A stretch of 34,735 nucleotides of DNA, taken from contig JACWAJ010000043.1 in NCBI GenBank assembly GCA_014874355.1, positions 1 to 34,735 of the forward strand, read 5' to 3'. The position numbers and the translations under genes were made by a program. Within the stretch, counting starts at the first letter, position 1, and each line of letters opens with the position of its first letter. Shown piece by piece: positions 24,171 to 32,127 of this stretch. Under the pieces are notes generated by a model. That model worked only from the letters and a program-made list of their open reading frames with translations. It had not been told where the DNA came from and made no database searches. The stretch comes from a bacterium (GTDB lineage Bacteria > Chloroflexota > Dormibacteria > Aeolococcales > Aeolococcaceae).

Positions 24171-25505
24171 GTGGCCGATCTACGTATCCCCGATGCCGCA
24201 TTGCACGACCGTGGCGTTCGCGTCGCGCTGACCGCGCTCGGCTGCAAGGTCAACTACGCCGAGATGGCCGAACTTGCGGGTGCCCTGGCCGCCGCCGGAT
24301 GCACCGTGGTTGACGAAGCCGAACCCGCCGACGTCCGGGTGGTCAACTCCTGCACCGTCACGCTCCAAGCCGACGCCACCACCAGGCAGCGCTTGACAAG
24401 ACTGCGGCGCCAGTACCCGCACTGCCACCTAATCGTCACCGGCTGCTCGGTGGACACCAACCCGGATCGCTACCTGCCCAATGACAGCGTCGGAGCACGC
24501 TCGACGCCGCGCGGTATTGACGCCGCTTTTAGCAACGCTGAGAAATCACGAATCGTCGAACACGTGGTCGCTCTATGCCAGGAGCGCGACACCTTGCCGC
24601 CGCTTGCGGCAGACCTAAACGCCGTTCCTCCGCTACGCGCACGCGCATTCATCAAGGTACAGGACGGTTGCAACCATCGCTGCAGCTACTGCATCGTATG
24701 GCGTGCCCGAGGTCAGTCCCGGTCAGTGACACTCAATGCGGTTCTAGAACAAGCCGAACGCGCACTGACTGCCGGCCACGCCGAACTCGTCATCGCCGGA
24801 GTCGACCTCGGCAGTTGGGGGCGCGACATCGGGCTCGGCCTCGCCACTCTCGTCGAGGCATTGCTGGATGCCGTCGGAGATCGCGGGCGCATCCGGCTTT
24901 CCTCGATTAACGCCAACGATGTGAGCGACAGCCTCATCGAACTCAGCCGGCACCCCCGCCTCTGCCCGCATTGGCACATGCCCCTGCAATCGGGCAGCGA
25001 CGAAGTTCTGAAGGCGATGTATCGGGGATACCGGCGGGCTCAGTTTGCTCGTGTCGCCGCCGCCCTGCGCCAGAGCAACCCCGACGCCCAGTTCACCACC
25101 GACATCATGGTGGGATTCCCCGGTGAAACCGAGGCCGATCACAAGGCCACGCTGGAGCTGGTTCGCGAGATCGGATTCCTGCGCTGCCACATCTTTCGCT
25201 ACTCACCACGACCGGACACTGCCGCAGCCGCCCTGGCAGGGCGAATCGACGACGCCACCGCACACCGCCGTAGCCAGGAAGTGCACATCGCCGCCGCGAA
25301 GGCATCGACCGCCGCCTACGCAAGCGTCGCAGACCGGCGGCTGGAGGTGGTCTGGGACCGTATCGATGCCACCTGGGCGCACGGTTTTGCGGCGACATAT
25401 CACGAGGTGGGGGCTCCCGCACAGCCGGACCTGCACCTGGGCGGCATCAGCCAGGTGCTGGTCCAGTCGGTCGACGGCAACGTATTGCGCGCCGTCAAGG
25501 TGTAG
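24171..25505 (+). CDS. mtaB: tRNA t6A37 methylthiotransferase
   Basis: A 444-aa radical-SAM enzyme that converts t6A37 to ms2t6A37 in tRNAs reading ANN codons. The start is GTG at 24171. The N-terminal UPF0004 domain binds a second iron-sulfur cluster through cysteines in TALGCKVN, NSCTV and VTGCS. The radical SAM motif is GCNHRCSYC (C167, C171, C174). HMPLQSGSDEVLKAMYRGY and FTTDIMVGFPGET are typical of MtaB. The last 65 residues form a TRAM-like domain (LEVVWDRID ... GISQVLVQ). The HIT gene follows by 12 bp. Confidence 0.94.
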   Translation: MADLRIPDAALHDRGVRVALTALGCKVNYAEMAELAGALAAAGCTVVDEAEPADVRVVNSCTVTLQADATTRQRLTRLRRQYPHCHLIVTGCSVDTNPDRYLPNDSVGARSTPRGIDAAFSNAEKSRIVEHVVALCQERDTLPPLAADLNAVPPLRARAFIKVQDGCNHRCSYCIVWRARGQSRSVTLNAVLEQAERALTAGHAELVIAGVDLGSWGRDIGLGLATLVEALLDAVGDRGRIRLSSINANDVSDSLIELSRHPRLCPHWHMPLQSGSDEVLKAMYRGYRRAQFARVAAALRQSNPDAQFTTDIMVGFPGETEADHKATLELVREIGFLRCHIFRYSPRPDTAAAALAGRIDDATAHRRSQEVHIAAAKASTAAYASVADRRLEVVWDRIDATWAHGFAATYHEVGAPAQPDLHLGGISQVLVQSVDGNVLRAVKV

Positions 25506-25517
25506 GCTCCTGGATTC

Positions 25518-25868
25518 ATGAACGACTGTCTCTTCTGCCAAATCGCCCAGGGCACGATTCCCGCCGACAAGGTCCACGAGGACGATTCCACGGTGGCCTT
25601 CCGCGACATCACCCCGCAGGCCCCCTGTCACATCCTCGTGATCCCGCGCCGGCACATACGGTCGGTCGCCACGATCACCCCAGACGACTATCCGCTCTGG
25701 TGTCACATGTTGGAAGTGACCCAGCGCCTCGCCGTGTACGAGGACCTCGTCGGCGACGACGCCGGGTATCGAGTGGTCACCAACTCCGGTGTCGCCTCTG
25801 GCCAGTCGGTGGACCACCTCCACCTCCACATCCTCGGCGGTCGCACCATGACCTGGCCGCCTGGATAA
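25518..25868 (+). CDS. HIT-family nucleotide hydrolase (HinT-like)
   Basis: A 116-aa histidine triad protein that hydrolyses adenosine phosphoramidates and acyl-adenylates. The triad is HLHLH (His100, His102, His104) in QSVDHLHLHILGG. CLFCQI is at the N terminus (residues 4-9), and the protein ends in GRTMTWPPG, the usual HinT C terminus. The stop codon TAA is also the left target-site duplication of the MITE that follows, so the insertion falls exactly at the end of the reading frame and leaves the protein intact. Confidence 0.94.
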   Translation: MNDCLFCQIAQGTIPADKVHEDDSTVAFRDITPQAPCHILVIPRRHIRSVATITPDDYPLWCHMLEVTQRLAVYEDLVGDDAGYRVVTNSGVASGQSVDHLHLHILGGRTMTWPPG

Positions 25869-26048
25869 GAGCCTATCCAGAAACCCTGGTACGAGCAGAT
25901 CGCCGTCCAGACCGTCGAGATCAAGGAAGCGCTGAGCATCGCAGGCGATTGCACCAGTAGGTGCAGGAGCCGGGAAGCGCAGGAACTGACGCCGAGATCG
26001 ACGTAAATGGACGGATGAGATGCCGGGCTGGGGTTTCTGTATAGGCTC
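25869..26048. mobile_element. MITE-like element, 180 bp
   Basis: The ends are inverted repeats: GAGCCTATCCAGAAACCC (25869-25886) and GGGTTTCTGTATAGGCTC (26031-26048), matching at 17 of 18 positions. TAA stands directly outside both ends (25866-25868 and 26049-26051), consistent with a 3-bp target duplication. IS5-type elements with a TNA target duplicate this way, so a non-autonomous derivative of such an IS is likely. The interior has no transposase frame. It fills the space between the HIT stop and the convergent dnaJ stop. Confidence 0.8.
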
Positions 26049-26057
26049 TAAGCATCG

Positions 26058-27167
26058 TCAGGACTTGAAGGCACCCCTGACGTGGTCGAAGAAGCCCCGG
26101 CGCACCTCGGCGGGATGCCCGGTCAGTTCTCCCAGTTGCTCGTAGAGCTTGCGCTGGTCGGCACTGAGCCGGGTCGGAATCACGATATGAACGACACATA
26201 GCTGGTCGCCACGCCGACCGCTGCGCACGTGAGGTACGCCAAAACCGGCGATCTTGATGACCTTGCCGTTCTGGGTGCCTGCGGGAAGCTCGATCTGGTG
26301 CTCTCCGTCGACGGTCGGGACCGCGATGGTGTCACCAAGTACTGCCTGAGCCACCGACACCGGCAACTCGTACACGAGGTCCGTGCCATGCCGCAGGAGG
26401 TCGGGATGCGGCTTGACCCGAAAACCCAGATACAGGTCGCCACGGGGCCCGCCACGCGGACCCGCCTCCCCCTCGCCGGAGACGCGAACCGAGACATCCT
26501 CATCGACACCGGCAGGAATGGTCACCTCGATGCTCTTGCGGACGTCAACCAGGCCATGGCCCCGGCAGCGACTGCACGGCTCGGCTATGAGCCGTCCTTC
26601 ACCGTGACACCTAGGGCATGAACCCACACTGGCCATCTGACCGAAGATCGATTGCACCGTACGGCGGACCTGGCCATGGCCTCCGCAATCGGGACACGTG
26701 GTCGGCTGCGTCCCGGGCTTGGCGCCGCTGCCCTGGCACTCGGGGCAGGTGTCGGCCCGCGGCACCTCGATACTCCGCTTAGCCCCGTATACCGCTTCCT
26801 TGAAGTCGATGTCGATGTTCATGCGAAGGTCGTTACCGTGAGGCGGCCCACCACGACGATGCCGAGCACCACCGCCAAAAAACATGTCGAACAGGTCGAA
26901 GGCCGACTCGAAGGAGAAGCCCCCGAAATCGGGCATGCCTTGGCCGGCGTGGCCGAAGGTATCGTAGCGCTGCCGCTTGTCGGCATCACTGAGGACGGCG
27001 TAGGCCTCGCCGACCTCCTTGAATTTTTCCTCAGCCGACGGGTCGCCCTGATTGCGATCAGGGTGGTACTTCATGGCCAGCTTGCGATATGCCCGCTTGA
27101 GTTCGTCAGGCTTGGCGCCGCGCGCCACACCCAGAACCTCGTAGTAATCCCGTTTGGTCGTAGCCAT
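26058..27167 (-). CDS. dnaJ: Chaperone protein DnaJ
   Basis: A 369-aa type I Hsp40 co-chaperone. The J domain has HPD at 35-37. A Gly/Phe-rich segment follows ([21 protein letters not shown]). Next comes the cysteine-rich domain with four repeats, [24 protein letters not shown] and CSRCRGHG, which bind two zinc ions. The C-terminal substrate-binding domains come last. The protein stimulates DnaK ATPase and delivers unfolded clients. The start is 3 nt after the grpE stop. A dnaK gene, often found in this cluster, is absent from the space. The 3' end lies 7 bp from the MITE and its target repeat. Confidence 0.96.
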   Translation of the reverse strand: MATTKRDYYEVLGVARGAKPDELKRAYRKLAMKYHPDRNQGDPSAEEKFKEVGEAYAVLSDADKRQRYDTFGHAGQGMPDFGGFSFESAFDLFDMFFGGGARHRRGGPPHGNDLRMNIDIDFKEAVYGAKRSIEVPRADTCPECQGSGAKPGTQPTTCPDCGGHGQVRRTVQSIFGQMASVGSCPRCHGEGRLIAEPCSRCRGHGLVDVRKSIEVTIPAGVDEDVSVRVSGEGEAGPRGGPRGDLYLGFRVKPHPDLLRHGTDLVYELPVSVAQAVLGDTIAVPTVDGEHQIELPAGTQNGKVIKIAGFGVPHVRSGRRGDQLCVVHIVIPTRLSADQRKLYEQLGELTGHPAEVRRGFFDHVRGAFKS

Positions 27168-27170
27168 GGG

Positions 27171-27740
27171 TCAGGCACCTGGACTGGCCGGATGCGCAAT
27201 GCGAACCACTGACGGACGGAGCACCCGATCGTGAAGGCGGTAGCCGCGTTGCAACTCAGTGATTACCGTGTCGTATTCCACGTCTTGCGACTCCTCCGCA
27301 CCGATCGCCTCATGGATCGACGGGTCGAACGGCTCCCCCACTGCGGGCACGGCCACAACTCCAAGGCGTTCCAGCGCAGCCTCGAAGTCACGCACCACCA
27401 GTTCGATACCGCCTACAAAGCTGGCCACGCCAGTTGCCGTACCGTCTGGAACATGCTCCAGAGAACGATGCAGGTTATCGAGTACGGGGAGCAGCGCCAG
27501 TGCCGCCTCCTCGCTGGCATAGCGGCCTCGATCGGTCAGCTCCTGAGCCTTGCGTCGCCTGAAGTTCTCGAAATCGGCCGCCATCCGCACGTATTGCGCA
27601 TGCATGGTCGCCAACTCCTGTTCGAGAACCTCGATGTCCTGCACAACCGAGGTTTCGCTTTGGCCGGCACCAGAATCGGCATCCGTATCGGTCACCATGT
27701 ACTGGTGGGGTTCGGCGCCAGGAGCGCGTCTTCTTGTCAT
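27171..27740 (-). CDS. grpE: Nucleotide exchange factor GrpE
   Basis: A 189-aa GrpE, the exchange factor that releases ADP from DnaK. The start is the ATG at 27740, preceded by GGAGGG; the open frame continues upstream but only into HrcA shadow. The protein has an acidic disordered head, the long helix (EVLEQELATMHAQYVRMAADFENFRRRK), and the beta-domain with FDPSIHEAIG and VITELQRGYRLHDRVLRPSVVRIA. It lies 10 bp after hrcA and 3 nt before dnaJ, all controlled by the CIRCE upstream of hrcA. Confidence 0.95.
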   Translation of the reverse strand: MTRRRAPGAEPHQYMVTDTDADSGAGQSETSVVQDIEVLEQELATMHAQYVRMAADFENFRRRKAQELTDRGRYASEEAALALLPVLDNLHRSLEHVPDGTATGVASFVGGIELVVRDFEAALERLGVVAVPAVGEPFDPSIHEAIGAEESQDVEYDTVITELQRGYRLHDRVLRPSVVRIAHPASPGA

Positions 27741-27750
27741 CTTCCCTCCA

Positions 27751-28785
27751 TCATCCCAGCATTCTGCTGATGGCCTGGCCGACCCGTTGCGCCACATAGC
27801 GAACGCGAGGCGCCACCTGCGGATAGTGCATCCGGGTCGGTCCGAGGACTCCAATGGTGCCGGTTCGCCCCGCGCCCGCGCGGTACGTCGTCACCACCAG
27901 GCTGCACTGACTGAGTTGCTCAAGGCCGTTTTCACGACCGATCATGATCTGCATACCCTGTCCTAGATCGAGCTTGGTAAGAACGTCGGTAAGAAGCCGA
28001 TCTTCCTCGAGAACATCGAGAACCTGCTGGAGCCGCTCCACATCGCCGAACTCGGGCTGGTGCAGCAAATTGCGAACGCCATCGTGGATGACGAGTGTGT
28101 CCTGACGGCTGTCGATACCGCGCATCGCAGTAAGGACGTGGTCGAGCAGCAGGCGGCCTAGCGAGGCCGGCGGCCCGGGCCAAACGACCCCGGCGATCTC
28201 TTCCGCGTTGAGCCCACGGATGTGGCCGTTGATGCCACGAGCCACATCGCTGAGCTCATCCTGGGTGGTGTCGACCCCGGGCGTCACCGGAATCTGGCGG
28301 ATGAGATTGCCTTCGAGCACCAGAATCACCAAGACGTGGACCGGGTCGAGCGAGACCAGATCAACGTGCTTCACCCTTGCCGCCAGCGCCCGCGGGCCGG
28401 TGACGATGCTGACCGAGTCGGTGGCCCGTGCCAGCACCATCGCGGCTCGCTCTTGCAACTGGTCGAGATTGCTGGGAAGGTCTACGAAATGCGGGTCGAA
28501 CTGGCGGCGTACCGCAAGCGGCACCGGTTCCTCTTCCATCAGGAAGTCGACGTAGTAGCGATAGCCGAGGTCGGAAGGAACACGTCCAGCCGACGTGTGC
28601 GGCTGCAGCAGGTAGCCGACATCGACAAGCGTGGCCAACTCATTGCGGATGGTCGCCGACGACCAGGATGCGAGATGGACGGCAAGCGCACGCGACCCCA
28701 CCGGCACGCCGGTCTCGAGATAGTCGGAGACGACGGCCTTGAGGATCTGCTGCTTACGGATGTCCAGATCTATCGGAGAGTCCAC
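27751..28785 (-). CDS. hrcA: Heat-inducible transcription repressor HrcA
   Basis: A 344-aa HrcA that represses heat-shock genes through CIRCE. The start is GTG at 28785. The N-terminal winged helix contains ILKAVVSDYLETGVPVGSRALA and SSATIRNELATLVDVGYLLQPHTSAGRVPSDLGYRYYVD, a very conserved stretch. The C-terminal part with LEQLSQCSLVVTTYRAGAGRTGTIGVLGPTRMHYPQV is also standard. It is the first gene of the operon and 37 bp below the CIRCE element, so it is autoregulated. Confidence 0.97.
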   Translation of the reverse strand: MDSPIDLDIRKQQILKAVVSDYLETGVPVGSRALAVHLASWSSATIRNELATLVDVGYLLQPHTSAGRVPSDLGYRYYVDFLMEEEPVPLAVRRQFDPHFVDLPSNLDQLQERAAMVLARATDSVSIVTGPRALAARVKHVDLVSLDPVHVLVILVLEGNLIRQIPVTPGVDTTQDELSDVARGINGHIRGLNAEEIAGVVWPGPPASLGRLLLDHVLTAMRGIDSRQDTLVIHDGVRNLLHQPEFGDVERLQQVLDVLEEDRLLTDVLTKLDLGQGMQIMIGRENGLEQLSQCSLVVTTYRAGAGRTGTIGVLGPTRMHYPQVAPRVRYVAQRVGQAISRMLG

Positions 28786-28821
28786 GTCGTATAGGTGGTG
28801 GCCCGCCCATCACCAGGGCGG

Positions 28822-28848
28822 TTAGCACTCGGTGTCCCTGAGTGCTAA
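28822..28848 (-). promoter_or_regulatory. CIRCE operator of hrcA-grpE-dnaJ
   Basis: TTAGCACTC (28822-28830), nine bases, then GAGTGCTAA (28840-28848): both arms match the CIRCE consensus without a mismatch. On the minus strand, TACCAT preceded by TGG (28849-28857 region) sits directly upstream as an extended -10, so HrcA would cover the transcription start. Confidence 0.96.
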
Positions 28849-29051
28849 ATGGTACCACGCGAGAGATCGATCCTCCGCCGCCCTCCACGAGATTGAGACA
28901 TCTCTTCGGTGAGATCTCGATGCAACAAATCGAGAACCTCCTGGGCTTTCCAATGTTCCATTGCCGCAGCCGTACTCGAAGACAGACCGGCGCGCATCAA
29001 TTCGGCGACCACTAGCTGGGGCGGCGGCTCATGCACGCGGTGACGTTTCAT
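28845..29051 (-). CDS. Possible small protein in the hrcA-comEC gap
   Basis: The 330-bp gap between hrcA and comEC holds one plausible short frame of 68 aa from the ATG at 29051 (MKRHRVHEPPPQLVV); an in-frame GTG at 29069 is also possible. The middle forms a credible amphipathic helix (AAAMEHWKAQEVLDLLHRDL), and the C terminus is basic. There is no clear ribosome site, and its stop lies inside the CIRCE right arm. I see no family. It may be a chance frame; nothing else is evident in the gap. Confidence 0.3.
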   Translation of the reverse strand: MKRHRVHEPPPQLVVAELMRAGLSSSTAAAMEHWKAQEVLDLLHRDLTEEMSQSRGGRRRIDLSRGTI

Positions 29052-29177
29052 CTGTAGGAAAGAGTGCACCCGGGACGATATGGAGAACGATGCTCGTTGA
29101 CGGAATGTGACCGAACCGTCTAGAAGCCGTCCAGAAAGTCAATCGACGGCTGTCGTCATCACACCGCCGATACCGCG

Positions 29178-31451
29178 TTAGTCGCGAGCCAGGCCCGCTC
29201 CCGAGGTGGCGGTGTAGCCAAGATCGCCGTCGTTGCCCGTTGTCGCGACCGTCACGCCGCCGCCCAGTTCGGGGACCTTCCCTTGGGACACCGTCGGCAC
29301 AGCCACCCATCTGGGGTTGACTGCATCGAGCAACACCGGCAACAGTCCGCCGCCTGGCGGCGATACCAGAAGGTCGGCATGGAGCAAGGACCGCCCGAGC
29401 ACCGCCACCGACCCCTGCGCCGGCGAAGGCACGGCCCCCGTCACAACCACCGTCCAACCGGCGTCAGCTTGGACGCGCAAAACACAGCCCACCGCGGAGT
29501 GTTCGGGGTCCGCTGTCACGCAACTCCAGAGAGCCCCGCCCCAGCGCCAATCCGTCGCGCCTAGGCTGACATCGGCGCCACCCTGGCGCAACCCCTCGAC
29601 GGCGGTTTGACCGCCAGCGGTCAGGTTTGCCGCAACCACCACCTCACCAACCGCGTAGTGGCCGACCAGTCCGGCCAGCCCACCGACTGACTTGGGGTCG
29701 GATGCAGTGACAACGACGACATCGAGCCGTAAGTCCGTTGGCGCCAGCACCCGCCCGAGTGCCGTAAGCAGAGGTTGTGGATAGGCGCCGGCATCGACCA
29801 ATACCCGCTCGCCCGATGCCATTTCCATCAGCACCGCCTCTCCACCACCGACATCGAGGACCGTCACACGGCCCGCTCCTGATGGCAACGACGCGATGCC
29901 GGCGATGCCCAGCGCCACCGCAGCCCCGGCGATGCCCGCAACCGCAACACGCCACTCCACATCAAGACGACGACGCGCCAACCAGTACGCCACCAGCACA
30001 CCCACAACAAGCCCGCCAATTTCGGCTCCTATCCAGGCTCCGGGCCAGTTGCCGACGTGGATCGCAGCCCCGGGGATAGCCGCCAGCACGCGCGAGATGG
30101 CGACAACCGCGCCCGAAAGAGCGCCGGCCAGTTGCAGCGGCAGCCAGCCCGCAGCCGGAACCGTGGCGGCGGCCACCGACCCAACGATTCCCAGTCCTAC
30201 GATCAAGGGCAATGCGGGCAGCACGATGGCGTTCGCAACCGGCCCGACAACTGAGATCACCCCGAATGTGGCAGCAATAATCGGCAGCGTTGCCATCTGC
30301 GCCGCCACCGTCACCGCCAACGGCACTACCAGGAGACGTGGTCCCGGCAGCCGCCGTTGCAGCACAGGAGCCATCAGCAGGATCCCGGCAGTGCCCACGA
30401 AAGAGAGCTGGAAGCCGACGTCGAAAGCAATCCGGGGCTCCAGCCCGCAGAGCAGCGCAGCTATGCCCACCAGACCAATGAACGGATCCAGCCTGCGCCC
30501 ATCGCGACGCACCGCAAACGCCAGCGCGGCCATCATCGCGCTACGCATGGCCGCCGCACCGCTGCCGCTGAGAACGACGTAGAACGCCACACCCGCAAGC
30601 CCGACGAGACGGCGACGCCACGGCAGCCATCCGCCCAGTGTGGTGAGTGCAGCCAGCAGCCCCAGCACAATGATCACCTTGAGGCCACTGACCGCGACGA
30701 TGTGATAGAGCCCGGCATCCTGCAGCGACACGCGAATGCCGCTGTCGATGGGCTGGTGAATCCCCATAGCCACACCGAGGACGAGACTGGCAGCCGGTTC
30801 GGGAAGCTCGCTGTCGACGGCCTCTCGAACGTGTTCTCGCAGCACCGCCAGCCACCGCTGCGGAGACTGCTCGACTCCAACCACAACCGCCGAACTCACC
30901 GTGGCGATGGCGTCGACTCCATCGCGCTCGAGTGCCTCCATCGATTCCGCACCCGGGCGCCGCCCTGGGAAGCGGAGGGCTGACGCCGTAATTGCGACCC
31001 GGTCACCCACCTGAAGCCCCACCGGCACCAGCCCCCCGAGGAGCACGCGCCCTCCTGCCGCCATGGATTGGTCGGCCGTGGCGATTCGATCGACATCGAC
31101 CACCACACCGGGCGTCTCAGTAGCACTGACCACCCCCGAAACGATCAGCGGCACACCTATATGGCCGGCAAGCGCCGCGTCTCCACCAGCGGTACTACCA
31201 CCTCGCGCCAGGCCAACCAGCACACAGACGGCAACGGCCATAACGACCCCTCCTCCACGCCCAAGAACGCCCTGTGCAATGAGAGCAACGCCCAGAGAAC
31301 CCAGTCCAACCGCCGCCACTGCTCTCGCATCCAGCCGCAATCGCCAGCCCAACGCAACAGCCAGCGCAAAACCGCCAAGTCCGGCGATGGCGGCACCACG
31401 GCGGCTCGCCGGTTCAGTGGATGGCACGCAGCCAGGGCGAGATGGCCGCAT
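29178..31451 (-). CDS. comEC: ComEC/Rec2 DNA-uptake channel with degenerate beta-lactamase-like domain
   Basis: A ComEC-type inner-membrane channel for single-stranded DNA during transformation. It has two N-terminal helices, an OB-like exported domain (GVVVDVDRIATADQSMAAGGRVLLGG), and the competence domain with many helices. HIVAVSGLKVIIVLGLLAAL is the family hallmark, and FDVGFQLSFVGTAGILL follows. The C-terminal metallo-beta-lactamase-like domain (about 540-757) has lost its metal ligands: the HxHxDH motif reads TASDPKS, and the distal HHGS region reads SPPGGG. Channel function is likely kept, nuclease function probably not. Starts at ATG 31478, ATG 31451 or GTG 31427 are possible; all overlap comEA. 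Confidence 0.88.
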   Translation of the reverse strand: MRPSRPGCVPSTEPASRRGAAIAGLGGFALAVALGWRLRLDARAVAAVGLGSLGVALIAQGVLGRGGGVVMAVAVCVLVGLARGGSTAGGDAALAGHIGVPLIVSGVVSATETPGVVVDVDRIATADQSMAAGGRVLLGGLVPVGLQVGDRVAITASALRFPGRRPGAESMEALERDGVDAIATVSSAVVVGVEQSPQRWLAVLREHVREAVDSELPEPAASLVLGVAMGIHQPIDSGIRVSLQDAGLYHIVAVSGLKVIIVLGLLAALTTLGGWLPWRRRLVGLAGVAFYVVLSGSGAAAMRSAMMAALAFAVRRDGRRLDPFIGLVGIAALLCGLEPRIAFDVGFQLSFVGTAGILLMAPVLQRRLPGPRLLVVPLAVTVAAQMATLPIIAATFGVISVVGPVANAIVLPALPLIVGLGIVGSVAAATVPAAGWLPLQLAGALSGAVVAISRVLAAIPGAAIHVGNWPGAWIGAEIGGLVVGVLVAYWLARRRLDVEWRVAVAGIAGAAVALGIAGIASLPSGAGRVTVLDVGGGEAVLMEMASGERVLVDAGAYPQPLLTALGRVLAPTDLRLDVVVVTASDPKSVGGLAGLVGHYAVGEVVVAANLTAGGQTAVEGLRQGGADVSLGATDWRWGGALWSCVTADPEHSAVGCVLRVQADAGWTVVVTGAVPSPAQGSVAVLGRSLLHADLLVSPPGGGLLPVLLDAVNPRWVAVPTVSQGKVPELGGGVTVATTGNDGDLGYTATSGAGLARD

Positions 31452-31986
31452 ACGTGGCTTTGTCCACCTCCAACGCATCGCGCAGTTCAGTCAGACTGGC
31501 CACCGAACCCCAGGTGGAGCGGTAATCGACGATGGCCTGCGCGAGCCCGGCGGGCATTCCCGGCACAGCCGCCAGTTCCTCCATACTGGCGGAATTGACG
31601 TCCAGCCGCACGGTGGCAGAACCAGACGATCCCGACGGCTTCAAGAACGGCACATTGATCTGCCGGGCATCCTGCACCCGCGCCGCCAGATTGGGGAGCT
31701 TGCCCGGGTCTGCGGCAGATGTCATGCCGCCAGCCGCGGCGATGGCGTCAGCAACCCGCGCCGCTTGGCTGAGCCGGTAGAGACCGGGATGGACCACCGC
31801 GCCGCTGACAAACATCAGCGCCACCGGCGTAGTGTCCGAGCCAAGATCGGCCGTGGACAGCGTGGCGACCGCTGTCCCAGCGGTTGGCACAGAGTGGACA
31901 AGCACGATCGCGCTTCCGATCCCACATAGGAGTAGGCCCACCACTACGGCACCTATGCGAATGTGTTGTTTTGCATATGACAACAT
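31414..31986 (-). CDS. comEA: ComEA-like DNA-binding competence protein
   Basis: A membrane-anchored DNA receptor, 190 aa from the ATG at 31986 (MLSYAKQHIRIG). An ATG four codons earlier (31998) falls inside the -10 box and is less likely. One N-terminal helix (VVVGLLLCGIGSAIVLVHSV) is followed by an SLBB domain (FVSGAVVHPGLYRLSQAARVADAIAAAGG). The C terminus has two helix-hairpin-helix motifs (LDVNSASMEELAAVPGMPAGLAQAIVDYR, then SLTELRDALEVDKATYAAI) that bind double-stranded DNA. comEC follows with an overlap, giving the usual uptake pair. No type IV pilus gene is in the window. Confidence 0.93.
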   Translation of the reverse strand: MLSYAKQHIRIGAVVVGLLLCGIGSAIVLVHSVPTAGTAVATLSTADLGSDTTPVALMFVSGAVVHPGLYRLSQAARVADAIAAAGGMTSAADPGKLPNLAARVQDARQINVPFLKPSGSSGSATVRLDVNSASMEELAAVPGMPAGLAQAIVDYRSTWGSVASLTELRDALEVDKATYAAISPWLRAIH

Positions 31987-31996
31987 ACCGGGCAGC

Positions 31997-32026
31997 ATAG
32001 TATCAGCAGGTCGGCCCGGTAGTCAA
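31997..32026 (-). promoter_or_regulatory. Promoter of comEA-comEC
   Basis: On the minus strand, TTGACT (32026-32021) and TACTAT (32002-31997) are separated by 18 bp and are close to the sigma-70 consensus. The predicted start point, about 31990, falls a few bases before the ATG at 31986, so the message would be leaderless or nearly so. Confidence 0.6.
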
Positions 32027-32064
32027 GCCAGGGAGGCGGATGCAGCCCAAACCTCACCGCGTTG

Positions 32065-32093
32065 TTGCCTTGGCGCCCCAAGGGTGGTACCGT
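32065..32093 (+). promoter_or_regulatory. Possible promoter of the CHAP-domain gene
   Basis: TTGCCT (32065-32070) and TACCGT (32088-32093) are 17 bp apart, with the start codon 35 bp further on. The match to consensus is moderate. The site is divergent from the comEA promoter. Confidence 0.4.
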
Positions 32094-32127
32094 GCCAACG
32101 TCATCGCGTTCACTCCATACCCCCCTC

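Noticed and set aside
29896-31929. Several long plus-strand frames opposite comEC and comEA
   Set aside because: They are threonine/proline/arginine-rich and antisense to recognised proteins, as expected from skewed codon positions.
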